From an uncultured Methylococcaceae bacterium (GTDB lineage Bacteria; Pseudomonadota; Gammaproteobacteria; Methylococcales; Methylomonadaceae): a stretch of 9,194 nucleotides of DNA. The translations under genes and the position numbers were made by a program. Shown here piece by piece: positions 1-6,346 of this stretch (position 1 is its first letter; each line of letters begins with the position of its first letter). The notes below the pieces were generated by a model. The model did no database searches. It saw only the letters and a list, made by a program, of their open reading frames with translations, and was not told where the DNA came from. The DNA lies in the NCBI GenBank assembly GCA_903873045.1, contig CAIQND010000885.1:1-9194 (forward strand). The letters are read 5' to 3'.

Positions 1-23
1 GATTGTAATGTAATAAAAATAAA

Positions 24-69
24 CAGGAAGCTAGAGCTTCCTGAGCCGGGTTATCAAGCTGGGAGCTTG
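24..69. repeat. REP-like double hairpin
   Basis: Two adjacent palindromes lie before the first gene. CAGGAAGCT-AG-AGCTTCCTG (24-43) is a perfect 20-base palindrome. CAAGCT-GGG-AGCTTG (55-69) is a second hairpin, 11 bases further on. Paired short hairpins of this kind are typical of bacterial REP/BIME intergenic repeats. They could also terminate transcription from a gene to the left, but no T-run follows. The family assignment is inference; the symmetry is seen directly. Confidence 0.5.
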
Positions 70-79
70 GAAAACAATT

Positions 80-130
80 TAATATGATAATGAAAGACTT
101 GACCCCATATTTTCTGACCCCATATTTTCG
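80..130 (+). repeat. Dispersed motif, copy 1
   Basis: The motif AATATGATAATGAAAGAC followed by TTGACCCCATATTTT begins at 81. Its last part, TGACCCCATATTTT, is repeated in tandem (100-113 and 115-128, 15-base period). Other copies lie at 755-778 continuing at 899-921, at 3713-3738, and inverted at 8851-8879 and 9033-9064. The motif runs up to the start of the first gene and supplies a spurious upstream in-frame ATG at 84. Confidence 0.6.
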
Positions 131-140
131 CGAATTATCC

Positions 141-410
141 ATGATAGAGTTGCTCCCCAACATCAAGGCAGAAATCAAGAAGGAATTCGGCTTTGAACCG
201 AACTTCGAAAAGGCCAAACACCTGCTCGAAGAAAATGACGGCACCAGCAACACCTTTAAGGCGGCCGCCAAACCGGTTTTAATCGGCACTGCCGTCGTCG
301 GCGCGACCACGCTTATCTTCTCGATTATATTACTGATCGCCAAGGGCGAGGGCTCGTCTGGTCAGTTAAGCATAGAGCAAATCAACGCCTTATTGTTAAC
401 CGCCGGATAG
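141..410 (+). CDS. Small membrane protein, probably truncated
   Basis: This encodes about 89 residues if it starts at the ATG at 141. An in-frame ATG at 84 lies inside the dispersed motif, so I do not use it. The N-terminal half is charged and probably helical (roughly residues 1-40, rich in Lys, Glu and Phe). One strong membrane segment follows (about residues 48-68), then a short Gly/Ser-rich stretch and a tail ending at TAG 408-410. I do not recognise the family and no clear Shine-Dalgarno precedes the start. Base use is more GC-rich than in the fic gene downstream. A second hydrophobic segment is readable in another frame just after the stop, so the gene is probably frameshifted. Part of it (333-372) recurs at 2610-2649. 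Confidence 0.45.
   Translation: MIELLPNIKAEIKKEFGFEPNFEKAKHLLEENDGTSNTFKAAAKPVLIGTAVVGATTLIFSIILLIAKGEGSSGQLSIEQINALLLTAG
333..372 (+). repeat. 40-bp gene fragment, copy 1
   Basis: This matches 2610-2649 at 35 of 40 positions, the first 20 being identical. It encodes LIAKGEGSSGQLS in the small membrane protein, just after its first membrane helix. Confidence 0.7.
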
Positions 411-543
411 AATTTCTCGCTGCTAAACCCGCTCTTTACTGGGAATTATCGCTGGCGGCGCGATCATTTACTGGTTTACGAGTGCCTCAATGCAAGCCGT
501 TTCGCAAGTGAACCAAGGGATTGGTCTTTCTTTAACCCGTTAA
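411..543 (+). pseudogene. Out-of-frame C-terminal remnant of the small membrane protein
   Basis: After the TAG at 408-410, a different frame (open 427-540, stop TAA 541-543) encodes a hydrophobic stretch. It includes LLGIIAGGAIIYWFTSAS and then SMQAVSQVNQGIGLSLTR, the pattern of a second membrane helix plus a polar tail. It has no start codon or ribosome binding site of its own. I infer that it is the displaced C-terminus of the preceding gene, lost through an indel between about 400 and 430. Its stop coincides with the left edge of the MITE-like element, so that insertion may also have shortened the gene. An intact homologue would be needed to prove this. Confidence 0.35.
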
Positions 544-761
544 AATATAACCTGATTAGCAAGACACTTCAGCCCTCGCCGCCATACCGCCGTGAATGCC
601 GGTATCCAGTACCATGAATGGTAATAAAGCGACACCGTTGTGCCTTGATTCAGGTGCAATACCCGATAAAATTTCATATCCCTGTGACTGGATTCCGGCA
701 TCATGCAAGAATGATCAGGTTGTATCACTGACTGAAGCATCTTGCTAATCAGCAAATATAA
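543..761. mobile_element. MITE-like fold-back element, copy 1
   Basis: This is a non-coding element with subterminal inverted repeats. CTGATTAGCAAGACACTTCAG (552-572) pairs with 732-752, 19 of 21 positions matching. A nested pair (about 591-610 with 687-705, sharing the core CCGGCAT) extends the fold-back. The part from 607 onward recurs at 3565-3736. No transposase is encoded, and the minus-strand reading frame here (540-755) has no recognisable protein features. Mobilisation in trans is inferred from the structure. Confidence 0.55.
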
Positions 762-778
762 TAATGAAAGACTTGACC
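607..778 (+). repeat. 172-bp dispersed repeat, copy 1
   Basis: This aligns without gaps to 3565-3736 at a constant offset of 2958. I count 14 differences in 172 positions, about 92% identity. The repeat covers the right two thirds of the MITE-like element plus the dispersed motif AATATAATAATGAAAGACTT. The two copies bracket the fic gene and the toxin-antitoxin pair in direct orientation. Confidence 0.8.
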
Positions 779-907
779 TGCAATGTCGTTAAGTTAAGCG
801 CAAGTTGTTTAAAAAACTGGAGTGCAATCGCTTTAGCTATTGCCTGCACAACAGCTAAAGCGGTTTTACTCCAGTTGTATGCTTAACTTAACGGCATTGA
901 CTTGACC
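770..907. mobile_element. 119-bp nested palindrome with 9-bp direct repeats
   Basis: The outer arms are 781-799 and 881-899, pairing at 18 of 19 positions (CAATGTCGTTAAGTTAAGC against its complement). The inner arms are 815-838 and 853-876, pairing at 21 of 24, around a 14-base loop (839-852). GACTTGACC occurs on both sides (770-778 and 899-907), overlapping the right arm tip by one base. The flanks read as a single dispersed motif split in two. The arrangement suits insertion of a small non-autonomous element with target duplication. Confidence 0.55.
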
Positions 908-983
908 CCCTATTTTTTGCGATTGGGGAATGATTAATTATATGTTTTTTCGTGAAATACCTATTCTGTATACGAAATAACGC

Positions 984-1020
984 TAAAATACATAATATTT
1001 TTTAATTTTTATGTATTTTA
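984..1020. promoter_or_regulatory. Perfect 12-bp inverted repeat at the fic start
   Basis: TAAAATACATAA (984-995) and TTATGTATTTTA (1009-1020) are exact reverse complements separated by 13 bases. The right arm ends one base before the fic ATG at 1022. No purine-rich Shine-Dalgarno is visible in the usual window, which is occupied by the right arm. This could be an operator for a dimeric repressor, or an RNA hairpin that limits translation initiation. TAAAAT at 984-989 could also serve as a -10 box, but no good -35 is seen. Confidence 0.5.
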
Positions 1021-1021
1021 T

Positions 1022-2539
1022 ATGAAAAATCTAGTTGGCTATCAATGGCTTTCAAAGAAATACAATGTTAGTCCCGTTCAGTCATTTGAATTCAAATCAA
1101 TTAGTGATCAGACTGGCAAAAACAGATCGGATACACTGTCATGGCATATAACGTTCGCATTAAAGCATGAAGGCATGCATCTTGAGTTTTTAAATAGATT
1201 ATTCAAAGTCATTGAAGAAACTGATCTTGTAGACTGGATTAATAGCGAACCATCAGGGCAGTATGCAAGAAGAGCCGGTTTTTTATATGAATGGTTTGCC
1301 GATAAGTCGCTTGCATGCCCATCCGTCAAGGTGGGTAATTATATTGATATGATTGACAGCGAGTCCTATTTTACTTCGGATAGCCCCAGTAATAATTCCC
1401 GCTGGCGAGTTCGAGATAACCTCCCGGGAACAAGGGATTACTGCCCAATGGTTTTTCGAACCCGTGCTGTTTGTGCTGCTGAAGCCTATGATTGTGGAAA
1501 AGAAATTAAAGCGTTAGAAATGGAGTTTGGCGAAGATCTATTAAGGCGCAGCTCAGTTTGGCTATCCCTTAAAGAAAGCATGGCCAGTTTTGCTATTGAG
1601 CGAGAAGATAAATTTATTGATCGTGCAAAGCGTTTTGCCGCAGCAATGGAGCGCTATTGCGGGTTTTATTCTGATCCACTTAATAATGAAGCCATAACAG
1701 AATTACAAAAAGAAATTCTTGGTCCGCAAGCACTTCATTACGGAATAAGAAAATCACCTATTTTTATTGGTGAGTCCGGGTCAGATTACACGCCACACGT
1801 TTATTATATTGCTCCGGACTGGAGATCGACTGAGTCCATGTTGGCGGGACTCTCTGCTTTTAGCGAAAGAACAAAATATCAATCCGCTGTTGTTAGAGCC
1901 GCCATAATGTCTTTCGGATTTGTCTATATCCACCCCATGACTGACGGCAATGGACGCCTATCAAGGTTTCTTATTAATGATATGTTACGGAGAGATGGAG
2001 CCATACCTGATCCCTTTATTTTACCTGTCTCTGCGGCAATTATGAGTTCGCCCAAAAACCGTAAAACTTACGATCAAATAATGGATGTTTTCTCTAAACC
2101 ATTTATGCTTCACTATAGAAACCATTATGAGTTTGGCGAGAATAAGATTGCGATTGATGGCGTTCATTATAATATTGATTTTGATGCCTACGAAGACGCA
2201 AATTCTGCTTGGCGATATCCTGATTTCACAAAACACGTTGAGTACCTGGCTGATATTTTAGAACTTACCATTAACTCAGAGATGAGAAATGAGGCAGGTT
2301 ATTTACGAAACCTTAATAATGCCAGATGTGGAATAAAGGAATTCATAGAAGGGCCTAATAAAGATATCGATAGAATAATCAGGTCGATTATAGACAATGA
2401 TTACAAAATCTCTAATAAACTCAAAAAAGAATTTGAATTGTTATTGACCCCAGATATTGCTGATAGCGTCATTGAAGTCGTGTTACGCGCTTATGCAGTA
2501 AAAATTGATGACAACCCTGGTCAACTGCCCCAGCCTTAA
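1022..2539 (+). CDS. Fic family protein (predicted AMP/NMP-transferase)
   Basis: This is a 505-residue protein with a Fic domain in its middle third. The active-site loop is HPMTDGNGRLSR at residues 304-315, with catalytic His304, acidic Asp308, the GNGR anion-binding turn and Arg315. Fic enzymes usually transfer AMP (or another NMP or phosphate) from a nucleotide to a target hydroxyl. The stretch before it (about 258-275, YYIAPDWRSTESM) fits the flap that positions target and substrate. Residues 189-194, SFAIER, resemble the class II inhibitory motif (S/T)xxxE(G/N), with Glu193 kept and Gly/Asn replaced by Arg. The N-terminal ~180 residues and the C-terminal ~140 are unassigned. No antitoxin-like partner lies directly beside it, so autoinhibition is plausible. 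Start 1022 is chosen because the ATG at 1011 meets a stop. AT-rich codon use and flanking repeats suggest acquisition. Confidence 0.85.
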   Translation: MKNLVGYQWLSKKYNVSPVQSFEFKSISDQTGKNRSDTLSWHITFALKHEGMHLEFLNRLFKVIEETDLVDWINSEPSGQYARRAGFLYEWFADKSLACPSVKVGNYIDMIDSESYFTSDSPSNNSRWRVRDNLPGTRDYCPMVFRTRAVCAAEAYDCGKEIKALEMEFGEDLLRRSSVWLSLKESMASFAIEREDKFIDRAKRFAAAMERYCGFYSDPLNNEAITELQKEILGPQALHYGIRKSPIFIGESGSDYTPHVYYIAPDWRSTESMLAGLSAFSERTKYQSAVVRAAIMSFGFVYIHPMTDGNGRLSRFLINDMLRRDGAIPDPFILPVSAAIMSSPKNRKTYDQIMDVFSKPFMLHYRNHYEFGENKIAIDGVHYNIDFDAYEDANSAWRYPDFTKHVEYLADILELTINSEMRNEAGYLRNLNNARCGIKEFIEGPNKDIDRIIRSIIDNDYKISNKLKKEFELLLTPDIADSVIEVVLRAYAVKIDDNPGQLPQP

Positions 2540-2609
2540 GGCTCATCCATGATTACGCCATTAATTACACTCAACGTATTCGCTAGCCTATGTTTGTACC
2601 GCGTAAAAT

Positions 2610-2649
2610 CTGATCGCCAAGGGCGAGGGTTCGGCGAGTCAATTAAGCA
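2610..2649 (+). repeat. 40-bp gene fragment, copy 2
   Basis: This is a diverged copy of 333-372. It would read LIAKGEGSASQLS in the corresponding frame but is not part of a supported gene. It lies 70 bases after the fic stop. It may be a remnant of a paralogue of the 141-543 gene, leaving fic between two related remnants. Confidence 0.7.
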
Positions 2650-2691
2650 ATGGGGCTTTTTAATGCTAAAGCCAGTCAATCAACTTTTTAA

Positions 2692-2727
2692 TTGCCAGCT
2701 TCATTTAATCCTATTAAAATAGGATAT
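2692..2727 (+). promoter_or_regulatory. Toxin-antitoxin promoter with overlapping operator palindrome
   Basis: TTGCCA (2692-2697) and TAAAAT (2715-2720), 17 bases apart, make a good sigma70-type promoter with one mismatch in each hexamer. The expected transcription start is near 2727. ATCCTA-TTAAAA-TAGGAT (2708-2725) is an 18-base palindrome covering the -10 box. Antitoxins of the MazE/ChpS type repress their own promoters, so this is a likely operator for the gene starting at 2746. The elements are seen; the regulation is inferred. Confidence 0.6.
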
Positions 2728-2745
2728 TATTTTTGGAGATTAAAA

Positions 2746-2994
2746 ATGTTGCAATCATTGAGACGCGCCGGTGGGTCATTAGTAATGACTATTCCAAAGG
2801 CTTTTATAGAGCAAAACAAACTTCATGACGGCTCAAAAGTTAACCTAATGTTAGAGGGTGATCGCATGACCATTACTGCACCCACTAAAAAAAATCACTA
2901 CAGTATTGAGGTGTTAATGGCTGAAATGCCTAATGGATTACCCAAGGTTGATGGTTGGGAGGAAATGCAGGCAAAGGGATTAGAGATTAATTAA
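2746..2994 (+). CDS. AbrB/MazE-type antitoxin (ChpS-like)
   Basis: This 82-residue protein is the predicted antitoxin to the gene that follows. Residues 1-46 form an AbrB/MazE/SpoVT swapped-hairpin DNA-binding domain (LRRAGGSLVMTIPKAF, then KLHDGSKVNLMLEGDRMTI). It normally dimerises and binds the operon's operator. The C-terminal tail (about 50-82) has the YSIEVLMAEM stretch that resembles YSLDELLAQ of E. coli ChpS and should wrap around the toxin. I chose the ATG at 2746 because GGAG (2735-2738) precedes it at good spacing. A longer reading from TTG 2692 would place the promoter inside the gene. The stop TAA shares its last A with the toxin ATG (TAATG), indicating translational coupling. 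Confidence 0.85.
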   Translation: MLQSLRRAGGSLVMTIPKAFIEQNKLHDGSKVNLMLEGDRMTITAPTKKNHYSIEVLMAEMPNGLPKVDGWEEMQAKGLEIN

Positions 2995-3344
2995 TGGCTT
3001 ACCTACCTAATCGCGGGGATATTATTCACTTAACCTTTGATCCGTCTTCAGGTAAAGAAATGCTGGGCAAGCATTATGGCCTGGTTATCAGTGGAAAAAT
3101 TTTTAACAACAGTGGTCTTGCGATGATATGCCCTATTTCACAAGGTGCTGCGGCTAATGCACGCTCTGTTGGAACGGTTGTTACGCTTATGGGTTCTGGC
3201 ACTGAAACACAAGGTGCCGTACATTGTCACCAATTGAAGTCATTGGATTGGCGTGTTAGAAAATCTGAATTTAAAGAAACAGCCCCTGATTTTATTATGG
3301 CAGAAGTTAATGGGAAGCTTGAAGCTATCTTGTTTGATGGTTAG
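2994..3344 (+). CDS. PemK/MazF family toxin (ChpB-like endoribonuclease)
   Basis: This 116-residue protein is the predicted mRNA interferase of a type II toxin-antitoxin pair. The family pattern is clear: RGDIIHLTFDPSSGKEMLG (7-25), LVISG (30-34), CPISQG (46-51), and the HCHQLKSLDWRVR stretch shortly after residue 75. The order and spacing match E. coli ChpB best (GDIVLVGFDP, APITQGG, VNQVRMMDL). MazF enzymes cleave single-stranded mRNA using a conserved Arg and a Thr/Ser. Here the Arg position is His27, followed by Tyr28 instead of Pro, and the Thr position is Ser49. I believe this pattern may be normal for a subfamily, but activity could be altered. The start overlaps the antitoxin stop by one base. 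No convincing terminator follows. Confidence 0.85.
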   Translation: MAYLPNRGDIIHLTFDPSSGKEMLGKHYGLVISGKIFNNSGLAMICPISQGAAANARSVGTVVTLMGSGTETQGAVHCHQLKSLDWRVRKSEFKETAPDFIMAEVNGKLEAILFDG

Positions 3345-3375
3345 CAAGTGACCAATTTAATATCAAAAACCGGGA

Positions 3376-3425
3376 CAGGCCTTGCTTTAACATATAAAAA
3401 TGTAATATTGCAAGACTTGCCCCCC
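3376..3425 (+). repeat. Short direct repeat, copy 1
   Basis: This matches 3510-3559 at a constant 134-base offset. The shared core TAACATATAAAAATGTAAT is followed by TTGCAAGACT. The end (GCAAGACTTG) resembles the core of the GAAAGACTTGACCCC motif found elsewhere in the window, so it may be a second subfamily. Confidence 0.6.
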
Positions 3426-3509
3426 TTGGTTCGCTAATTGCTTAATGTCGGGATCATTATTAATGACTTAAAATTACTACTCTACCCCAGATACTTCCCG
3501 TAAAAATAT

Positions 3510-3559
3510 CAGGTATTGCGCTAACATATAAAAATGTAATTTTGCAAGACTCGACACCT
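3510..3559 (+). repeat. Short direct repeat, copy 2
   Basis: This is the partner of 3376-3425, reading GCAAGACTCGACACC at its end. It runs directly into the truncated MITE-like element at 3565, apparently replacing that element's missing left end. Confidence 0.6.
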
Positions 3560-3564
3560 TTATT

Positions 3565-3736
3565 CAGTGCCATGAATGATAATAGAGCGATGCCGTTGTG
3601 CCTTGATTCAGTTGCAATACCCGATAAAATTTCACATCCCTGTGGCTGGATTCCGGCATCATGCAAGAATGACCGGGTTGTATCACTGACTGAAGCATCT
3701 TGCTAATCAAGAAATATGATAATGAAAGAATTGACC
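3565..3736 (+). repeat. 172-bp dispersed repeat, copy 2 (5'-truncated MITE-like element)
   Basis: This aligns to 607-778 with 14 differences and no gaps. It retains the right subterminal repeat CTGAAGCATCTTGCTAATCA (3690-3709) but lacks the left arm seen at 552-572. It is therefore a truncated copy. It ends with the dispersed motif AATATGATAATGAAAGAA (3713-3730). Confidence 0.8.
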
Positions 3737-3909
3737 CTAATGCCTTCCTAATGTCTTCTCCTATGGTTTTAATATTTCTGTAATAAAAATATTGTTGTAA
3801 AATTAAATAAACTGAAGTATAAGATATGAAATTTAATTTATATAAAAAATGCAAGAGGCGGTTTTATGGAATTTCATTAACCTTCCAAATCTATCTTAGG
3901 CATGTTTGA

Positions 3910-3939
3910 TTGCAAGGATATGACCCATTAGTTTACATT
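3910..3939 (+). promoter_or_regulatory. Possible promoter of the TelA operon
   Basis: TTGCAA (3910-3915) and TACATT (3934-3939), 18 bases apart, match the sigma70 hexamers at four of six positions each. The predicted start is near 3946, leaving a leader of about 37 bases with GAGGAT (3971-3976) before the ATG at 3983. This is the best candidate I see, but it is weak. Alternative sigma factors cannot be excluded. Confidence 0.3.
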
Positions 3940-3982
3940 AGCCAACCTGTAAAAATCAGCCGCGACCACCGAGGATAACCTT

Positions 3983-5077
3983 ATGTTAAAACGCTTACTT
4001 GCACCTTTACTGACCTTGATGTTATTGGCAGGGGTCGGTGCAGCTATCTATGTTTCTATTACTGATCAAGCCAGTAATAAAGCATCACAAGCACTGCATG
4101 AAATTAAAGGCGTTATCGGTTCAGAAAAAATAGATTTTTTTCGTGATCCCGACACCATCGCAGCGTTAGCGAAAGCCCCGTGGAACTTAACCGTCACAGT
4201 AGAAAAAGCGGGTTCACGCGAAATAGCCACCCAGCCCAATCTTGCCAAACAATATGATTTTGCGTTCCCTGTAGGCGTATCGGCGGCTGAAAAAATCAAA
4301 CGCGATCAAAATATCAAAAAATCAGTACAACCGTTTTTTACCCCGATGGCGATTGCCTCATGGAAGCCGATTGCCGAGATATTAATCACTAATAACATCG
4401 TTAAAAAACGTGGTGATGCCTATTATATTATCGACATGATCGGGTTGTTCAACTTGATTATCAACGAAAAACGCTGGACAGATTTAAAAGGTAGCGACTT
4501 ATACCCTGCCAACAAATCCATCTTAGTTGCCACCACCGATGTGCGAACTTCCAACAGTGCGGCAATGTATCTAGCTCTTGCCAGTTACATCCTTAATAAT
4601 AATGCTATCGTCCAAAATGAAGCACAAATCGCCCCCTTAGTCACTAAATTAGCTTCCTTGTTTTCTCGCCAAGGTTTTGCAGAAAATTCTACTGAAATTC
4701 CGTTTCAAGATTATCTCACTATGGGCATGGGAAAATCACCGTTAGTGATGATTTACGAAGCGCAATTTTTAAGAGAACAAGCTAAAATCAAAAACAGTGC
4801 GATAAGAGCCGATATGGTGTTGCTCTATCCAGAACCGACTTTATTCACCAAACACATTTTCATTCCCTTTAACAGCGACGCAGAAAAACTCGCTGATGCC
4901 TTAAGCAATGATGAAACGCTACAACAAATCGCTATCCGCCACGGCTTTCGCCTAACCAATGCAAGCGCGTCTAAGGACAGCAGTTTTGTAGCCCCACTCG
5001 AATTAGTGAACGTCATTGACGCACCCAGCTATGAAATACTGGAAGCCATGATTAAGCAAGTTTCTACCGCTAAATAA
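3983..5077 (+). CDS. Membrane-anchored or exported solute-binding-like protein
   Basis: This 364-residue protein is the first gene of the TelA operon. Residues 1-24 are a signal peptide or signal anchor (KR, then a long Leu/Ala-rich core), so the rest should lie outside the cytoplasm. The body resembles a type 2 periplasmic-binding fold. LVATTDVRTSNSAAM (181-195), MIYEAQFL (256-263) and MVLLYPEP (278-285) match, in order, AMTDPTASNSG, FNYESELL and LVLIYPKEG in the lipoprotein encoded two genes downstream. It has no VWA domain and no lipobox. No transport permease or ATPase is nearby, so sensing or scaffolding seems likelier than uptake. The ligand is unknown. GAGGAT at 3971 supports the start. 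The 45-base gap to telA suggests cotranscription. Confidence 0.6.
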   Translation: MLKRLLAPLLTLMLLAGVGAAIYVSITDQASNKASQALHEIKGVIGSEKIDFFRDPDTIAALAKAPWNLTVTVEKAGSREIATQPNLAKQYDFAFPVGVSAAEKIKRDQNIKKSVQPFFTPMAIASWKPIAEILITNNIVKKRGDAYYIIDMIGLFNLIINEKRWTDLKGSDLYPANKSILVATTDVRTSNSAAMYLALASYILNNNAIVQNEAQIAPLVTKLASLFSRQGFAENSTEIPFQDYLTMGMGKSPLVMIYEAQFLREQAKIKNSAIRADMVLLYPEPTLFTKHIFIPFNSDAEKLADALSNDETLQQIAIRHGFRLTNASASKDSSFVAPLELVNVIDAPSYEILEAMIKQVSTAK

Positions 5078-5122
5078 CGCACCGCAAATCGGCCAAGCTT
5101 TCAAAACCCAGAGGATTTTATA

Positions 5123-6328
5123 ATGACCGAGACCACCGCTAGCCAGTTAACACCACCCGACCCAGTTGCCGCAGTTCCCACCGAAAAAGCCTTATCGCAA
5201 GTACCTGTGTCCGCCGAACAGCACGAACAACTGAACAAAAAAGCCGCCGAATTCATCGAAATAGTCCTTACAAGCGAAGTCAACAGCGACAGCTTCAAAG
5301 AAAAAGTCAACGTTATCCACAACATGGGCAGCAACGAAATCAGAGCCTCCGCCAGTATGTCCAACCGTATGTTGGAAAGACCCGCCAACACCCTGAATAA
5401 AGGCGGCGTATTTGATGATAATGCCCCAATCGGTAAAACCTTAGTCGATTTACGCAACACCGTAGAAAAACTGGATCCCACGCAACAAGATTTATTTACC
5501 CCCCGGAAAATACTCGGCTTTATTCCCTTCGGTAATAAATTACTGGATTATTTTCATCAATATCAATCCGCACAAACCCATCTCAATAAAATTATCGAAG
5601 CCTTATATAACGGTCAAGATGAATTGCGCAAAGATAATGCCATCATCGAAACCGAAAAAGCTAATTTATGGGACATCATGGGTAAATTGGAACAATATAT
5701 TTATTTAGGCAAACAAATTGATGCCACGCTGGAAACTAAAATCGCAGAAATTGAAATGCAGTCACCAGAAAAAGCCCGCATTGTTAAAGAAGAAATGCTG
5801 TTTTATGTACGCCAGAAAGTACAGGATTTACTAACTCAACTGGCAGTCAGTATTCAGGGATATTTAGCTTTGGACATGGTGCGTAAAAATAATCTGGAAT
5901 TAATAAAAGGTGTAGATAGAGCGACCACTACCACTATTTCCGCATTACGCACAGCGGTCATGGTAGCGCAAGCCTTAACCAATCAAAAACTGGTCTTGGA
6001 TCAAATAAACGCCTTAAATTCCACCACCAGCAATATGATTGCCAATACCGCTAAAATGTTAAAACAACAGGCAGGTGATATTAATAATCAGGCAGTTAAT
6101 TCCACTATTGAAATAGATAAATTAAAAGCTGCGTTTGCCGATATTTATCAGACTATGGATATGATGGCAGCTTATAAAATAAAAGCATTGGCGAATATGC
6201 AGAAAACAGTGAACGTATTATCAACTGAAATTGATAAATCCAAAGCCTATTTAGATAAAACACGGCAACAAGAAAGCGACACACTCACAAACAGTACAAA
6301 GTTACAAGATAATTCAGTACATTTATAA
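5123..6328 (+). CDS. TelA family protein (toxic anion resistance)
   Basis: This 401-residue protein has the usual length for TelA. The N-terminus (1-30) is Pro/Ala-rich and probably disordered; the rest is almost wholly helical. Family landmarks are NRMLERP (81-87), the PIGKTLVDLR segment (102-111), GFIPFGNKLLDYF...YQSAQ (132-151) and the long block GYLALDMVRKNN through TTSNMIANT (246-309). The family is named from tellurite resistance on plasmid RK2 (KlaB/TelA). Homologues occur in many chromosomes beside XpaC and VWA proteins, including a Bacillus stress locus, and the biochemical role is not settled. There is no signal peptide or membrane helix, so it should be cytoplasmic or peripheral. 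GAGGA at 5111-5115 supports the start. It sits between two solute-binding-like genes. Confidence 0.85.
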   Translation: MTETTASQLTPPDPVAAVPTEKALSQVPVSAEQHEQLNKKAAEFIEIVLTSEVNSDSFKEKVNVIHNMGSNEIRASASMSNRMLERPANTLNKGGVFDDNAPIGKTLVDLRNTVEKLDPTQQDLFTPRKILGFIPFGNKLLDYFHQYQSAQTHLNKIIEALYNGQDELRKDNAIIETEKANLWDIMGKLEQYIYLGKQIDATLETKIAEIEMQSPEKARIVKEEMLFYVRQKVQDLLTQLAVSIQGYLALDMVRKNNLELIKGVDRATTTTISALRTAVMVAQALTNQKLVLDQINALNSTTSNMIANTAKMLKQQAGDINNQAVNSTIEIDKLKAAFADIYQTMDMMAAYKIKALANMQKTVNVLSTEIDKSKAYLDKTRQQESDTLTNSTKLQDNSVHL

Positions 6329-6346
6329 TTCTTAGCTTCTCTCATT

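Larger units (their letters stand above)
3345..3982. other. Gene-free spacer between the TA pair and the TelA operon
   Basis: I find no supportable gene here. It holds two short direct repeats (3376-3425 and 3510-3559), a truncated copy of the MITE-like element (3565-3736) and an AT-rich leader (3737-3982). The leader has a small hairpin, AATATTT/AAATATT (3771-3777 and 3787-3793). Reading frames on the minus strand at 3460-3666 and 3564-3854 lie in the repeat and show no protein-like features. Confidence 0.7.

Noticed and set aside
84..140. Upstream ATG for the first gene
   Set aside because: The extra 19 residues are encoded by the tandem TGACCCCATATTTT repeat, so they are not likely to be part of the protein.
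540..755. Minus-strand frame in the MITE-like element, with a related one at 3564-3854
   Set aside because: The similarity between them comes from the DNA repeat itself. Neither has a start context or recognisable domain, and the second extends through AT-rich spacer.
2549..2722. 57-residue + strand frame after fic
   Set aside because: Its first 18 residues are hydrophobic, but it reads the 2610-2649 fragment in a different frame from the original gene and runs into the TA promoter. It is more likely gene debris.
5101..5481. 126-residue minus-strand reading frame
   Set aside because: It is antisense to telA, which has strong family matches along its whole length.
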